64,000 bases of DNA from JBGPLJ01 sp035644395 (GTDB lineage Bacteria > Pseudomonadota > Gammaproteobacteria > Steroidobacterales > Steroidobacteraceae): positions 124,001-188,000 of the forward strand of contig DASQOR010000090.1 in assembly GCA_035644395.1 (NCBI GenBank). The letters are read 5' to 3'. Shown here piece by piece: positions 7,857-16,118 of this stretch. Both the position numbers and the translations under genes were made by a program. The first letter of the stretch is position 1. Every line of letters starts with the position of its first letter. The notes under the pieces are model-generated. The model had not been told where the DNA came from. It saw only the letters and a program-made list of their open reading frames with translations, and searched no databases.

Positions 7857-9056
7857 ATGCGGCGTCACGACTACCTGTCGTTCACCTTCGGCGCCATTCG
7901 CGCCCGCCGTGCTCGCGCGGTTCTCACGGCGATCGGCATCGGCATGGGTGTCGCGGCGGTCGTCGTGCTGACGACCATCGGCGCGACGCTCGAGCGCTAC
8001 GTGCTCGAGCAGTTCACGCAGTTCGGCACCAACATCATCGGTGTGCAGCCCGGCAAGAGCCAGACCTTCGGCGGCTCGATCGGTGCGATCAATTCGTTGA
8101 GGCCCCTGACCATCGACGATGCGCTCGCGCTCGAACGGGTGCCCTATGCGACCAGCGTCGTCCCGTTCGTGCAGGGCAATGCCGACGTCGAGGTGAACGG
8201 TCGTGTGCGGCGGGCCCTCGTGAGCGCGGCCGGTGCGGACATGGCGCGCGCCTTCAGCTTCAAGGTGTCGATCGGCAGCTTCCTGCCGCACGACGATCCG
8301 ACGGCACCGCGCGCCGTCGCGGTGCTCGGCTCGAAGATGCGCACGGAACTCTTCGACGATCGCAATCCGCTCGGCGAGCTCGTGCGGGTCGGCGGCGAGC
8401 GCTACCGCGTCATCGGCGTGATGGAAAGCAAGGGCAACATGCTCGGCGTCGATCTCGATGACAGCATCTACATTCCCGCGGCACGCGGGCTCACGCTCTT
8501 CAACCGTCAGGGGCTCTTCGAAATCGACGTGCTGTATGCGCCGGGGGTCTCGGCCGATGAAGTGGTCGGTGGAATCAAGCGGCTGATGATCGCGCGGCAT
8601 GGCCGTGAGGACTTCACGCTCATCACGCAGCAGGAGATGCTCGACACGCTCGGCTCGATCCTCGGCGTGCTGACGCTCGCCGTGGGTGCGCTCGGTGGCA
8701 TTTCACTGCTCGTCGGCGGCGTCGGCATCTTCACCATCATGACGATCGCCGTGCGCGAGCGCACGAGCGAAATCGGGCTCCTCTGCGCGCTCGGCTCGAG
8801 GCGGCAGCAGATCCTGACGCTCTTTCTCGGTGAGGCGGTGTTGCTTGCCGCGCTTGGCGGCATTGGCGGGCTGCTGCTCGGCCTCGCCATCATCGGCCTG
8901 ATCGCGCTCGGGCTGCCGAGTCTCCCGGTTTCGATACCGCTGCTGTTTGTGTTGCTCGCGGAGGCCATAGCGGTCGCCATCGGCCTGATTTCGGGCGTAC
9001 TGCCGGCGATCCGGGCGTCGCGCCTCGCGCCGGTCGATGCGTTGCGCGCCGAATGA
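7857..9056 (+). CDS. FtsX/MacB-type ABC permease, second of a pair
   Basis: A 399-residue permease with the same plan as its neighbour: N-terminal helix, periplasmic domain with the conserved V-L-G-S-K and G-E-L-V-R-V-G-G segments, and three C-terminal helices with E-I-G-L-L-C-A-L-G-S as the coupling motif. It is four bases downstream of the first permease, so translation is probably coupled. Last gene of the efflux operon; a DUF1761 gene with its own strong ribosome binding site follows 49 bases later. No TolC-like outer-membrane channel gene is nearby, so that part must be encoded elsewhere. Confidence 0.88.
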   Translation: MRRHDYLSFTFGAIRARRARAVLTAIGIGMGVAAVVVLTTIGATLERYVLEQFTQFGTNIIGVQPGKSQTFGGSIGAINSLRPLTIDDALALERVPYATSVVPFVQGNADVEVNGRVRRALVSAAGADMARAFSFKVSIGSFLPHDDPTAPRAVAVLGSKMRTELFDDRNPLGELVRVGGERYRVIGVMESKGNMLGVDLDDSIYIPAARGLTLFNRQGLFEIDVLYAPGVSADEVVGGIKRLMIARHGREDFTLITQQEMLDTLGSILGVLTLAVGALGGISLLVGGVGIFTIMTIAVRERTSEIGLLCALGSRRQQILTLFLGEAVLLAALGGIGGLLLGLAIIGLIALGLPSLPVSIPLLFVLLAEAIAVAIGLISGVLPAIRASRLAPVDALRAE

Positions 9057-9105
9057 CAGCAGGGGCATACTCGACGCCGCCAATAATAATGAGAAGGAGG
9101 GGATC

Positions 9106-9504
9106 ATGGATTTCACGCAACTGAACTGGCTCGCGATCATCACGGCGACGATCGCGGGTTTCATGGCCGGCGGCTTGTGGTACGGGCCGATGTTCGGCAA
9201 GGAGTGGATGGCGCTCAACGGAATTTCGGCCGAGGACGCGCGCAAGGCCAGCAAGGCCAAGCTCTTCGGCATCACGCTCGTCCTCACCTTCATCGCGGCG
9301 GCGAGCCTCGCGATGTTCATCGGCAAGCTCGGCTGGCAGGACGGATTGTTCTATGGCTTCCTGACCGGGCTCACTTTCGTCGCCACCGCCACCGGCATCA
9401 ACTATGTGTTCGAGGGCAAGCCGCTGAAGCTCTGGTGCATCAATGCGGGCTACCAGGTGCTGCTCTTCAGCGTGATGGGGCTCGTGATCGGCGCCTGGCA
9501 CTAG
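9106..9504 (+). CDS. DUF1761 family small membrane protein
   Basis: A 132-residue protein with four predicted membrane segments (about 7-27, 52-73, 83-103, 112-131) and the family's W-Y-G-P-M-F-G-K-x-W block after the first helix. Function is unknown; the family is widespread in bacteria. The start at 9106 is set by the strong ribosome binding site AGGAGGGG just upstream; a longer frame from 9037 would overlap the permease. Its TAG stop shares the palindrome CTAG with the stop of the convergent oxygenase gene, leaving no gap between them. Confidence 0.8.
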   Translation: MDFTQLNWLAIITATIAGFMAGGLWYGPMFGKEWMALNGISAEDARKASKAKLFGITLVLTFIAAASLAMFIGKLGWQDGLFYGFLTGLTFVATATGINYVFEGKPLKLWCINAGYQVLLFSVMGLVIGAWH

Positions 9505-10673
9505 CGCATTTCGGTTGCGACGATGATGCCGGCCGTGATGAGCCGCTCCAGATCGCGACGCAGTTCCTGCTGATCGATGTTGGCTTGCCGCGCGATCGCG
9601 TCTTCCAGCGAGAACAGTTTTTGCTGCAGGATCCACTGGATGGTTGGATTGGTCGCGCCCAGCGCGATCTCGCCGCCGTCGAAAACGACTGCGAACCCCT
9701 GATCGCGGCGGACGACCTGCGCCCGGCGCGCCACTGAATACCAGCTTGCCGGCGCCTGAGCCGGCAACCGGTAGTCCGTCGGTGCACGGGCTAGCTCGCG
9801 CTGATGGTTCAATACGTCGATCGCGAAGGCCGGCGACTTGACGACTGCCGCTATCCGGTCAGCGAGCGTGGTCAGCCTCCCGCGCAGATCGGACTCCCGG
9901 CGTGCGTCCGGCAGATAGGCGCGAAACCCGCTTTCCTGAGTCAACGCGCTTTCCAGCAGCTTGAAGAGCGCAAGCCCCGTCGCGGGTGCGACTCCGAACG
10001 ACACGTGGAGCGAGGCCTGCGAGCCCGTCAGCGCATCGTGATACTGGCCGCGTGGCAGGTAGAGAATATCGCCCGGCTTCATGGGCGCTTCAAACAGCAG
10101 GCGCCCGCGGGACTCCGTCAGCCATTTCTCCATTTCATCGCCCGGCGGCACCGGCACGATTGGCGCATCCGCGCGCGCCTCGTACACGCGCCACGTCTTC
10201 TCGCCTTCCGCCTGCACGGCGAAGACATCGTGCAGGTCGAAGTGGGTCTGGAACGCCTGCACGCCCTTGAAGGAACAGTAGACATTCGCCGATACGCGGG
10301 CGGCGAACTCGCGCTCGAGGAGGCCCGCGACGGCAGCGACCTCCGGGCAAACGCGGTGCAGGTGATTGGCGACCAGGCTTGCGCCGAGCCCCAGCAGCGC
10401 CTTGACCTTGGCCGGATTGACGGGCGCGCTCGCGCCCGGGCGCAGGTCGGCTGTGTCGCAATAGTTTTCTCTAAGGGCCGCGCGGCTCTTGTAATAGACC
10501 TTCAGCGTGTCTTCGGTCCAGTACGTCGTGAGCGCCAGCACTTCGTTGAATCGCGGCCAGCCGAGGAGGCTCGCGCTCTTGCCGGTCGTCCGGATATGAA
10601 CAGGACGAGTGCCAAAACACTGTGCGCGAAATTCGGCCGCGTCGAAGGGTGCAACGAAATCTGGAAATTCCAT
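9501..10673 (-). CDS. JmjC/cupin_4 family 2-oxoglutarate Fe(II) oxygenase
   Basis: A 390-residue protein resembling the ribosomal-oxygenase branch (YcfD/RoxA, cupin_4), which hydroxylates protein residues using Fe(II), oxygen and 2-oxoglutarate. The iron triad is visible: H144-x-D146 in T-H-F-D and H212 in P-R-G-Q-Y-H-D. The C-terminal third (about 310-390) looks like the winged-helix or dimerisation region of these enzymes. YcfD hydroxylates ribosomal protein L16, but it is not certain that this is the L16 enzyme. The gene's divergent neighbour is a sulfotransferase-like gene, suggesting a peptide or small-molecule modification role instead. The two starts are 59 bases apart. Confidence 0.75.
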   Translation of the reverse strand: MEFPDFVAPFDAAEFRAQCFGTRPVHIRTTGKSASLLGWPRFNEVLALTTYWTEDTLKVYYKSRAALRENYCDTADLRPGASAPVNPAKVKALLGLGASLVANHLHRVCPEVAAVAGLLEREFAARVSANVYCSFKGVQAFQTHFDLHDVFAVQAEGEKTWRVYEARADAPIVPVPPGDEMEKWLTESRGRLLFEAPMKPGDILYLPRGQYHDALTGSQASLHVSFGVAPATGLALFKLLESALTQESGFRAYLPDARRESDLRGRLTTLADRIAAVVKSPAFAIDVLNHQRELARAPTDYRLPAQAPASWYSVARRAQVVRRDQGFAVVFDGGEIALGATNPTIQWILQQKLFSLEDAIARQANIDQQELRRDLERLITAGIIVATEMR

Positions 10674-10732
10674 GACGATTAGACGTTAGCATTGGCCATC
10701 CGCTCCTGTCGAGAAACCGCGGGTGCCGCGCA

Positions 10733-11683
10733 ATGCTTGAAACTCCTGGTAACTGGCTGCCGGCGCGCGCAGTGCTGCGCCCGGATGGCCTGTACCTCGC
10801 CCTTCGCGATGTCGGCCGCGAGGAACTCAGGGATGCCTTCATGCAAGAGACCGTCGTGCGGACGGCCGCCTCCGAATCGATCGTCCACATCGCTAGGGGT
10901 GATATCGGCAAGGCGGCACCCGACCCTTCGCCGGCAGGGCTCATCTTTCATGTCGGGCGTTGCGGCTCGACGCTGATTTCACAGTTGTTGAAGCAGCATG
11001 AACCGCTCGTCGTCTACGCAGAGCCGCTGCCCGTCAACGAGATCCTCGTGCCACCGCACTCGTGGCCACGCCATGAAGTGGTGGGTGCTCTGCGCTCACT
11101 CGGCGATGCGCTGGCCCGCCATGCACGTGGGCCGTATGTCCTGAAGCTCAGCAGCTGGAACACGCTTTTCTGCGACATGCTGGTCGAAGCGTTCCCGGAT
11201 TCGCCCTGGATCCTGAGCCTTCGCGATCCCGTCGAAGTCGGCGTGTCGATTCTGAGTCAGCGCTCCGGATGGCTCTGGGATCCGAACGGCCCCGCCGGCC
11301 ATTTCGCCAGCATCGTGGATCCGGATCGCGCATCGCGTTCGCCTGAAGACTATGTCGCACGACTCTACGGCGCCTTTTGCATGGCGGCGGCCCGTCTCGA
11401 TCCGCGGCGCGGCAGGCTGGTGCGTTACGACGCCCTGCCGTCGGCAGTATGGGAATTCGTCGCGCCGCATTTTTCAATTGCGATCGATGAGCGACAACGG
11501 CAGCGGATGGCGCAAGCCGCGCGGAATAATTCGAAGGCGCCGCCGGGAAAGGCGGTGCAATTTGTCCGCGATGACGCGACGAAGCAGGCAGCTGCGTCAG
11601 CCGAACTTCGACAGGCGATCGAGTCTTTCGCCCAACCGCACCTCGAGCAGCTGCGCAGGTTGCACCACACATCCGGTAGCTGA
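10733..11683 (+). CDS. sulfotransferase-like P-loop protein
   Basis: A protein of 316 residues. The clearest mark is F-H-V-G-R-C-G-S-T-L-I-S (72-83), the phosphosulfate-binding loop seen in sulfotransferase-family proteins. A second family-like block is W-I-L-S-L-R-D-P-V-E-V near residue 160, matching the 3'-phosphate-binding R-x-P-x-x region. Sulfotransferases move sulfate from PAPS to an acceptor; the acceptor here is unknown. The first 60 residues are extra to the core and have no recognised domain. It is divergent from the cupin_4 oxygenase, so the pair may share a promoter region and a pathway. The start codon lacks a strong ribosome binding site. Confidence 0.6.
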   Translation: MLETPGNWLPARAVLRPDGLYLALRDVGREELRDAFMQETVVRTAASESIVHIARGDIGKAAPDPSPAGLIFHVGRCGSTLISQLLKQHEPLVVYAEPLPVNEILVPPHSWPRHEVVGALRSLGDALARHARGPYVLKLSSWNTLFCDMLVEAFPDSPWILSLRDPVEVGVSILSQRSGWLWDPNGPAGHFASIVDPDRASRSPEDYVARLYGAFCMAAARLDPRRGRLVRYDALPSAVWEFVAPHFSIAIDERQRQRMAQAARNNSKAPPGKAVQFVRDDATKQAAASAELRQAIESFAQPHLEQLRRLHHTSGS

Positions 11684-11716
11684 CGCGCTCGCGCAGGACT
11701 CGCGCAAGTCACCCGT

Positions 11717-12229
11717 TCATTGCGCGGGTGGCGCGCCGATTTCCAACTGGCGCTGATACTCCGCCTCATCGTAGTGGCCCTTCGACGCCGCGATCAGCCC
11801 GTCGGCACCGATCGTCCATTCCTCGTAGCCGTTGATTCGAACGGACTGGCCCGTGCCCCCGGGACCCGTATTCGTACCGGTCCAGATCCACTTGAAGATG
11901 GCGCGCCTGCCATCCCCGCCGACTTCATCCAGCTTCACCACCATGTCGGGAAACGCCGTCATGAAACTCTTGGCCGTCGCGGTAATCGCCGCGCGGCCTT
12001 TGGAAGCAGCACCGTCATTGACGGTCAGCGAGCCCTCCGGCGAATAGAAGGCCGCGAGACTGGCCGGATTCTGGCTGCTCCAGGCAGCCGCGTACCGCGT
12101 CGCGAAGGCGGTCAGGTCGGACTGTTTCAGGGACGTCGTCCTCGGCGTGCAGCTCGCCAGCATCAGAACCACCGCGGCCGTTAATGGGACGGCACACGCG
12201 AGCGGCCCAAGCTTCTGTCGCAAGGTCAT
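11717..12229 (-). CDS. SnoaL/NTF2-like domain lipoprotein
   Basis: A 170-residue exported protein with a lipoprotein signal (hydrophobic 11-25, lipobox MLASC). The remainder reads as one cone-shaped NTF2-like fold of the DUF4440/SnoaL class: A-x-R-Y-A-A-A-W, F-Y-S-P-E-G-S-L, a central F-P-D-M-V-V-K-L, and the closing W-T-I-G-A-D-G-L-I-A-A-S-K-G-H-Y-D. Such proteins bind or isomerise small molecules, but sequence alone does not give a substrate. It starts five bases after the cupin stop, so the two are probably co-transcribed. It is convergent with the sulfotransferase-like gene. Confidence 0.75.
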   Translation of the reverse strand: MTLRQKLGPLACAVPLTAAVVLMLASCTPRTTSLKQSDLTAFATRYAAAWSSQNPASLAAFYSPEGSLTVNDGAASKGRAAITATAKSFMTAFPDMVVKLDEVGGDGRRAIFKWIWTGTNTGPGGTGQSVRINGYEEWTIGADGLIAASKGHYDEAEYQRQLEIGAPPAQ

Positions 12230-12234
12230 TGACG

Positions 12235-12597
12235 CTACCTGGCGTACTTTTCAGCACCGCTGAAGTGAAGCGACACATACGGCTCATCGCCGACCACCCA
12301 GCTGTCGTGCGGCACTGGAGGAATATAGAAGAGCTCTCCGGCACGCAGTTCGATGACCGTACCGTCGTCGAACGCTGCGGTCGCCACGCCCGCAAGGACC
12401 AATCCAACGTGTGCCACGGAACAACGGGAAATACCGAGCCCCGGCCCCACGTGTTTCGACCATTTCCACCCGGGTTGATAGGTCGCGCGGCCGATGCTCA
12501 TGCCGCCGATATTCACGAGTTCAAACTTGCCGTGGTCCAGGTGACGTGTTTCGTCGGGAGCTTCGAAGCGCTTGAGGATCACACCTACATCAACCAT
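12235..12597 (-). CDS. single-domain cupin protein
   Basis: A 120-residue cupin beta-barrel. Motif 1 is recognisable as the W-S-K-H-V-G-P segment with later G-L-V-L-A-G-V-A, and motif 2 as L-R-A-G-E-L-F-Y-I-P-P-V-P-H-D-S-W. The ATG at 12597 is chosen because AGAAGGGG stands eight bases upstream, a good ribosome binding site. The frame is also open upstream, without a stop, into the damaged grpB sequence, so the present DNA could encode a GrpB-cupin fusion. I favour a separate gene, since standalone cupins of this size are common. Function is unknown; metal-dependent binding or isomerisation is typical. Confidence 0.65.
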   Translation of the reverse strand: MVDVGVILKRFEAPDETRHLDHGKFELVNIGGMSIGRATYQPGWKWSKHVGPGLGISRCSVAHVGLVLAGVATAAFDDGTVIELRAGELFYIPPVPHDSWVVGDEPYVSLHFSGAEKYAR

Positions 12598-13122
12598 GGC
12601 AGTCACCCCTTCTGCAAACGCCCGATCCAGGACCGAGTGTACAAACTCCGACTTGGCGAGCGAGTAGCGTTGCTGAGATTCCATCGTGAAACCATCGTGC
12701 GCCACTGCGAGCTTGCGCTTCAAGGCGACGTATTCCGCTGCGACGGCCGGATGGCGGCGCAGGTAGTCTCGGAAAGCCAGGTGATCGCGCTCCTGTCCGG
12801 ACCGGCTGACGCAAAGATGCACCTGGTGGCTACTGGGCCATCCGGCAGGGCGCTTGAAGGACGGGTACACGAGATCGAATTCGCCGAGGGGGAAGTGCGT
12901 GTAGCCAAGATCCGTCAGCAGCGAGCGCTACAGAGCGCGCGGCTCCAGCGATACGACGGAGACCTGGACGTCGATAACAGGCTTGGCGGCGAGCCCTGGC
13001 ACGGAGGTCGACCCGACATGCTCGACGCGGAGCGCAAGATGGCCAAATGCGTGGCGGATGCGCTCCGCTTCGGCGGCAAACTGCTCGGGCCAGGCCGGAT
13101 CGTACGAGGCGATGACCATCAT
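12598..13122 (-). pseudogene. grpB-like (UPF0157) gene interrupted by an in-frame TAG
   Basis: The frame opens with M-M-V-I-A-S-Y-D-P-A-W-P and contains the GrpB family hallmark R-V-E-H-V-G-S-T-S-V-P-G-L-A-A-K-P-V-I-D. After 64 codons a TAG (plus-strand 12928-12930) interrupts it. The same frame then continues with the rest of the family: L-T-D-L-G-Y, H-L-A-F-R-D-Y-L-R-x-H-P and E-Y-x-A-L-K-R-K-L. The family belongs to the nucleotidyltransferase fold. A single change (for example CAG to TAG) would explain the break. The frame also runs into the cupin without its own stop. Losing one G from the run at the junction would recreate a TGA stop directly after A-E-G. Confidence 0.75.
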
Positions 13123-13126
13123 CGTA

Positions 13127-14134
13127 TCAGGGTTGCGCGAATCGACTATCCGCCAGGAATTCGCGGTCGGTCAACGCCCGCATGAATTCGATGAGATCGA
13201 GGCGTTCGTCCGCCGACAGCTCGAACGGGTGGATGCGCGCGTCCGTGCCGGGGCCACGATGACGGCCACCAGCCGTGTAGTGATCGAGCACCGACTCGAG
13301 CGTCGGCAGGCTGCCGTCATGCATGTAGGGGGCAGTGACTTCGACATTGCGGAGCGAGGGCACGCGAAACTCGACGCGCGATCCCTGCTCGACGCCCGTG
13401 TTCGCGTAGTGAGCTTCGGCACCACCGACCATGAGGCCCGAATGACACGCCCCGCAGCCTGCGCGCGGGCCGAAGAACAGTGTCATCCCTCGCCGGGCCG
13501 CGGGCGTCATCGCCGCGGCATCGTCGTCGAACAGGAAGCGGTCGAACGACGAGCGGCCGGACACCAGCGTGCGTTCGAAGCTCGCGATGGCGCGCACGAT
13601 ATTCGCCAGCGTGACGGGCTGCGGATCGCCCGCGAACACGCTCGCAAATTGCCGTCGGTAACTCTCGTCGCCAGCGATCCGTCCGACCACGAGCGATTCG
13701 TGTGTGGCCAGCCCCATCTCCACCGGGTGCTCATTGAAAAGCGGCTGGATCATCTGCTCTTCAAGCGAATGTGGCTTGCGGTCGCTCCAGGTGAACGCGC
13801 TGTTGTAGGCGACGTTTGCAAGCGGCATCGAGCTGCGCGGATGCGCTTCGCCGGTCGCGCCGATGGCGTGCCGGTGGCCGTCGGCAAAGCCGAGCCGCTG
13901 CACATGGCAACTCGCACAGGAAACGGCGCCGTTGAAGGACAGCCGCTGCTCATAGAACAGCTCGCGCCCGAGTTCGACTTTGGCGGCCGACATCCGGTTG
14001 TCGGCAGGGACATCCGGGGCCGGAAATCCGGGCGGCAGGCGCCAGTCGAAATCGACCGGCGCCTGCCGCAGGTGAGTCTCATGGAGGCGGGGAGCCGCGC
14101 AGGACGCGAGCACGCACGCCGCGATGACGAGCAT
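13127..14134 (-). CDS. di-heme cytochrome c peroxidase (CcpA/MauG family)
   Basis: An exported di-heme protein of about 335 residues. A lipoprotein signal (MLVIAACVLASC, Cys12) is followed by two heme-binding motifs, CASCH (73-77) and CGACH (227-231), at the spacing of bacterial cytochrome c peroxidases and their MauG-like relatives. The conserved F-N-E-H-P-V-E-M-G and P-S-L-R-N-V blocks are present. Members reduce peroxide with electrons from cytochrome c or oxidise protein side chains; which applies cannot be told. Start 14134 is chosen for the signal peptide: the longer frame from 14311 overlaps the TPR gene and has no family similarity. No clear ribosome binding site is seen. Confidence 0.88.
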   Translation of the reverse strand: MLVIAACVLASCAAPRLHETHLRQAPVDFDWRLPPGFPAPDVPADNRMSAAKVELGRELFYEQRLSFNGAVSCASCHVQRLGFADGHRHAIGATGEAHPRSSMPLANVAYNSAFTWSDRKPHSLEEQMIQPLFNEHPVEMGLATHESLVVGRIAGDESYRRQFASVFAGDPQPVTLANIVRAIASFERTLVSGRSSFDRFLFDDDAAAMTPAARRGMTLFFGPRAGCGACHSGLMVGGAEAHYANTGVEQGSRVEFRVPSLRNVEVTAPYMHDGSLPTLESVLDHYTAGGRHRGPGTDARIHPFELSADERLDLIEFMRALTDREFLADSRFAQP

Positions 14135-14163
14135 CGCGCGCACGACGGCTCGCGCGGCCGTGT

Positions 14164-14868
14164 CTAGTTCCAGGCTGCTGGCGCGGACGAGGGCTCCTGG
14201 CCGAGCGCAGCCTTCTGCGACAGGGCGGCTCGCTCGTCGACCCACTTCGCGAACGCGTCCAGGTCGTCCGTGCTGAGGCCTTGCGGATTCTGGCGGCGGT
14301 CGCCGATCCACTTCTGCATCGCCGTCATGAGCTCTGCAGCGAGCGGGCGCGCGTCGCGGAAGAGATGCATGTACGCAGCCTTCGCATCGTCGAGGCGGCC
14401 GAGGGCGAGATAGGCCTCGCCGCGATATTCGATGGCTTCGCCGTAGGCCGGGTTGTAGCCCAGCGCCTGGTCATAGGCGGCGATCGCCTTGTCGTAGTTG
14501 CCGAGCTTGCGCTGCGTGTAGCCGAGGTAGTTCCAGGCCTGGTACATGTCGCTGCGTGAATCGACGGCCACGAGGAAATAGTCGCGAGCCTTGCTGAAGC
14601 TCTTCCGCGCTTTTTCCGCAAGTTTCTGTTTCTTGCCGGCATCGGTCGCCTTGGCCGCATCCTCGTCCGCGGACTTAGCACGCTCGACTTCCTTCACGCC
14701 GCGGTTGTAGTTGTTCTTCGCGATCTGGTCCGGCGTCTGCTCCTTGGGGGGCTCGCTTGAGCCATAGTCGCCGCCCGAGCTTCCACCGCCCATCGAACCG
14801 CCGCCGGCGGCCCAGGCATGGCTTGCAAGTAGCAGGGTGGCGATAGTGAATCCGGCGACCAATCGCAT
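14164..14868 (-). CDS. exported TPR-repeat protein
   Basis: A 234-residue secreted protein. The start at 14868 has AAGGAG at good spacing and begins a clear signal peptide (M-R-L-V-A-G-F-T-I-A-T-L-L-L-A-S-H-A-W-A). A Gly/Ser-rich linker (about 22-40) and a charged Lys/Ala-rich helix (about 55-85) follow. Then come two to three tetratricopeptide repeats (about 90-175), for example A-W-N-Y-L-G-Y-T-Q-R-K-L-G-N-Y-D-K-A-I and E-A-I-E-Y-R-G-E-A-Y-L-A-L-G. TPR proteins are scaffolds; the partner is unknown. The peroxidase starts 29 bases downstream, so the two may be co-transcribed and work together in the periplasm. Confidence 0.78.
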   Translation of the reverse strand: MRLVAGFTIATLLLASHAWAAGGGSMGGGSSGGDYGSSEPPKEQTPDQIAKNNYNRGVKEVERAKSADEDAAKATDAGKKQKLAEKARKSFSKARDYFLVAVDSRSDMYQAWNYLGYTQRKLGNYDKAIAAYDQALGYNPAYGEAIEYRGEAYLALGRLDDAKAAYMHLFRDARPLAAELMTAMQKWIGDRRQNPQGLSTDDLDAFAKWVDERAALSQKAALGQEPSSAPAAWN

Positions 14869-15019
14869 GATGAATCTCCTTCGGAATGGACGGATACCGC
14901 GGGCTGACGCGGTGCGAACCGGTGCGAATGGTGAAAGGCACCCGCGCCGATTGCAAGACAGATTGCCGCGCCCGTAGGTTCCCGTCCCCTCCCGGGCGGG
15001 TTCATCCGCCCCACCCCGA

Positions 15020-16099
15020 TTATTGTCCAGCGCCGATGCGGAAGGGCTCGCCCGGCCGGCCCGCCAGAAACGCCTGTATTTCCGCGATGATGGCGACCGC
15101 AATGGTTTCCGGCGTGCGCGCGCCGATGTCGAGCCCTACCGGCCCGTACAGCCGGTTGCCCAGCCGGGTCGAATCCTCTCCCAGGTCCGCGAGAAGGCGC
15201 CGCCGGCGGGCTGCTGGGCCCAGGAGGCCTATATAAGGAACCGCCGACTCAGCCAGTGCCCGCAGGTAGCGAGCATCGGCTTCCAGGTGGTGGCTCATGA
15301 CTACGGCCGCATCGAATTGCCCGGGCGGCAATTCGATGCGCGGGCCGCGAGGGTTGAGCTCAATAAGCCGGACGCCCTCCGCGAAGCGTTGGGGATCGAG
15401 GTACGCCGGCCGATGATCGCCGATCGTCACTTGCCAGCCGAGGAGGCTCGCGATTTCGACGACGGGAGCGGCATCGGCTCCTGCTCCGAGGAGGAGGAGG
15501 CGCGCCGGCAGATCGAGCGCGCAGATGAAGATCTCGAGGCCGAGGCCATTGGCATTGACGTCAAGCGTCTCGAAGCCGCCTTCGATCGCTCGAACCTCGC
15601 AGCGCGCGACGATGGTCGCCTCGGCGGGGCTGGCGGCTTTCATTCCCGAATGCCAGCCGTGACCGAGGGGAAAGCGGCGGTCGTTTGTTTCGAGGACGAA
15701 CGCCGTTGCGCCTGCAGCATGAGTCGCGATGCGCTCCGCAACAAACGCAAATGGCAGATAGCCGCTTTCCGGGTCCAGCCGCGTCAGGAGAATCCGCATG
15801 GCGCCTTCGCAGCCGAGGCCGAGTCCCCAGATCGGATCATTCGACGTGCGCGCATCGTACGTCACGATTTCGGCGGTCGAGGTCATGAGCACACGGCGGG
15901 CCCGCTCGCCAAGGTCGGTCTCGAGGCAACCGCCGCTCAGGAGGCCCATCGTCGAACCGTCGCCCGCGATCAGCATCTGCGCGCCCGGCTTGCGGTAGGT
16001 CGAGCCCTCGGTTGCGACGACCGTCGCGAGCACGAGCGGTTCGGCGGCCGCGGCACGGGCCTGGAAAAACGCGTGCAGCGATCGGGGCGTCGAGATCAT
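15020..16099 (-). CDS. XdhC/CoxI family molybdenum cofactor protein
   Basis: About 359 residues with both family parts. The N-terminal XdhC_CoxI domain (about 10-75) has T-E-G-S-T-Y-R-K-P-G-A-Q-M and L-S-G-G-C-L-E; the C-terminal Rossmann-like XdhC_C domain (about 195-340) has L-L-L-L-G-A-G-A-D-A and V-M-S-H-H-L-E-A-D. XdhC proteins bind and help insert the sulfurated molybdenum cofactor into xanthine dehydrogenase-type enzymes. No such enzyme gene lies in this window, so the client is elsewhere. The ATG at 16099 is preferred; the longer frame adds a basic tail and overlaps the RidA gene. Confidence 0.85.
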   Translation of the reverse strand: MISTPRSLHAFFQARAAAAEPLVLATVVATEGSTYRKPGAQMLIAGDGSTMGLLSGGCLETDLGERARRVLMTSTAEIVTYDARTSNDPIWGLGLGCEGAMRILLTRLDPESGYLPFAFVAERIATHAAGATAFVLETNDRRFPLGHGWHSGMKAASPAEATIVARCEVRAIEGGFETLDVNANGLGLEIFICALDLPARLLLLGAGADAAPVVEIASLLGWQVTIGDHRPAYLDPQRFAEGVRLIELNPRGPRIELPPGQFDAAVVMSHHLEADARYLRALAESAVPYIGLLGPAARRRRLLADLGEDSTRLGNRLYGPVGLDIGARTPETIAVAIIAEIQAFLAGRPGEPFRIGAGQ

Positions 16100-16118
16100 G
16101 CGGCCCTGCGCCCGGCTC

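Noticed and set aside
9501..10673. Assigning the oxygenase firmly as the ribosomal L16 hydroxylase RoxA
   Set aside because: The fold and iron triad fit, but the neighbour suggests another substrate and the diagnostic residues cannot be verified by eye.
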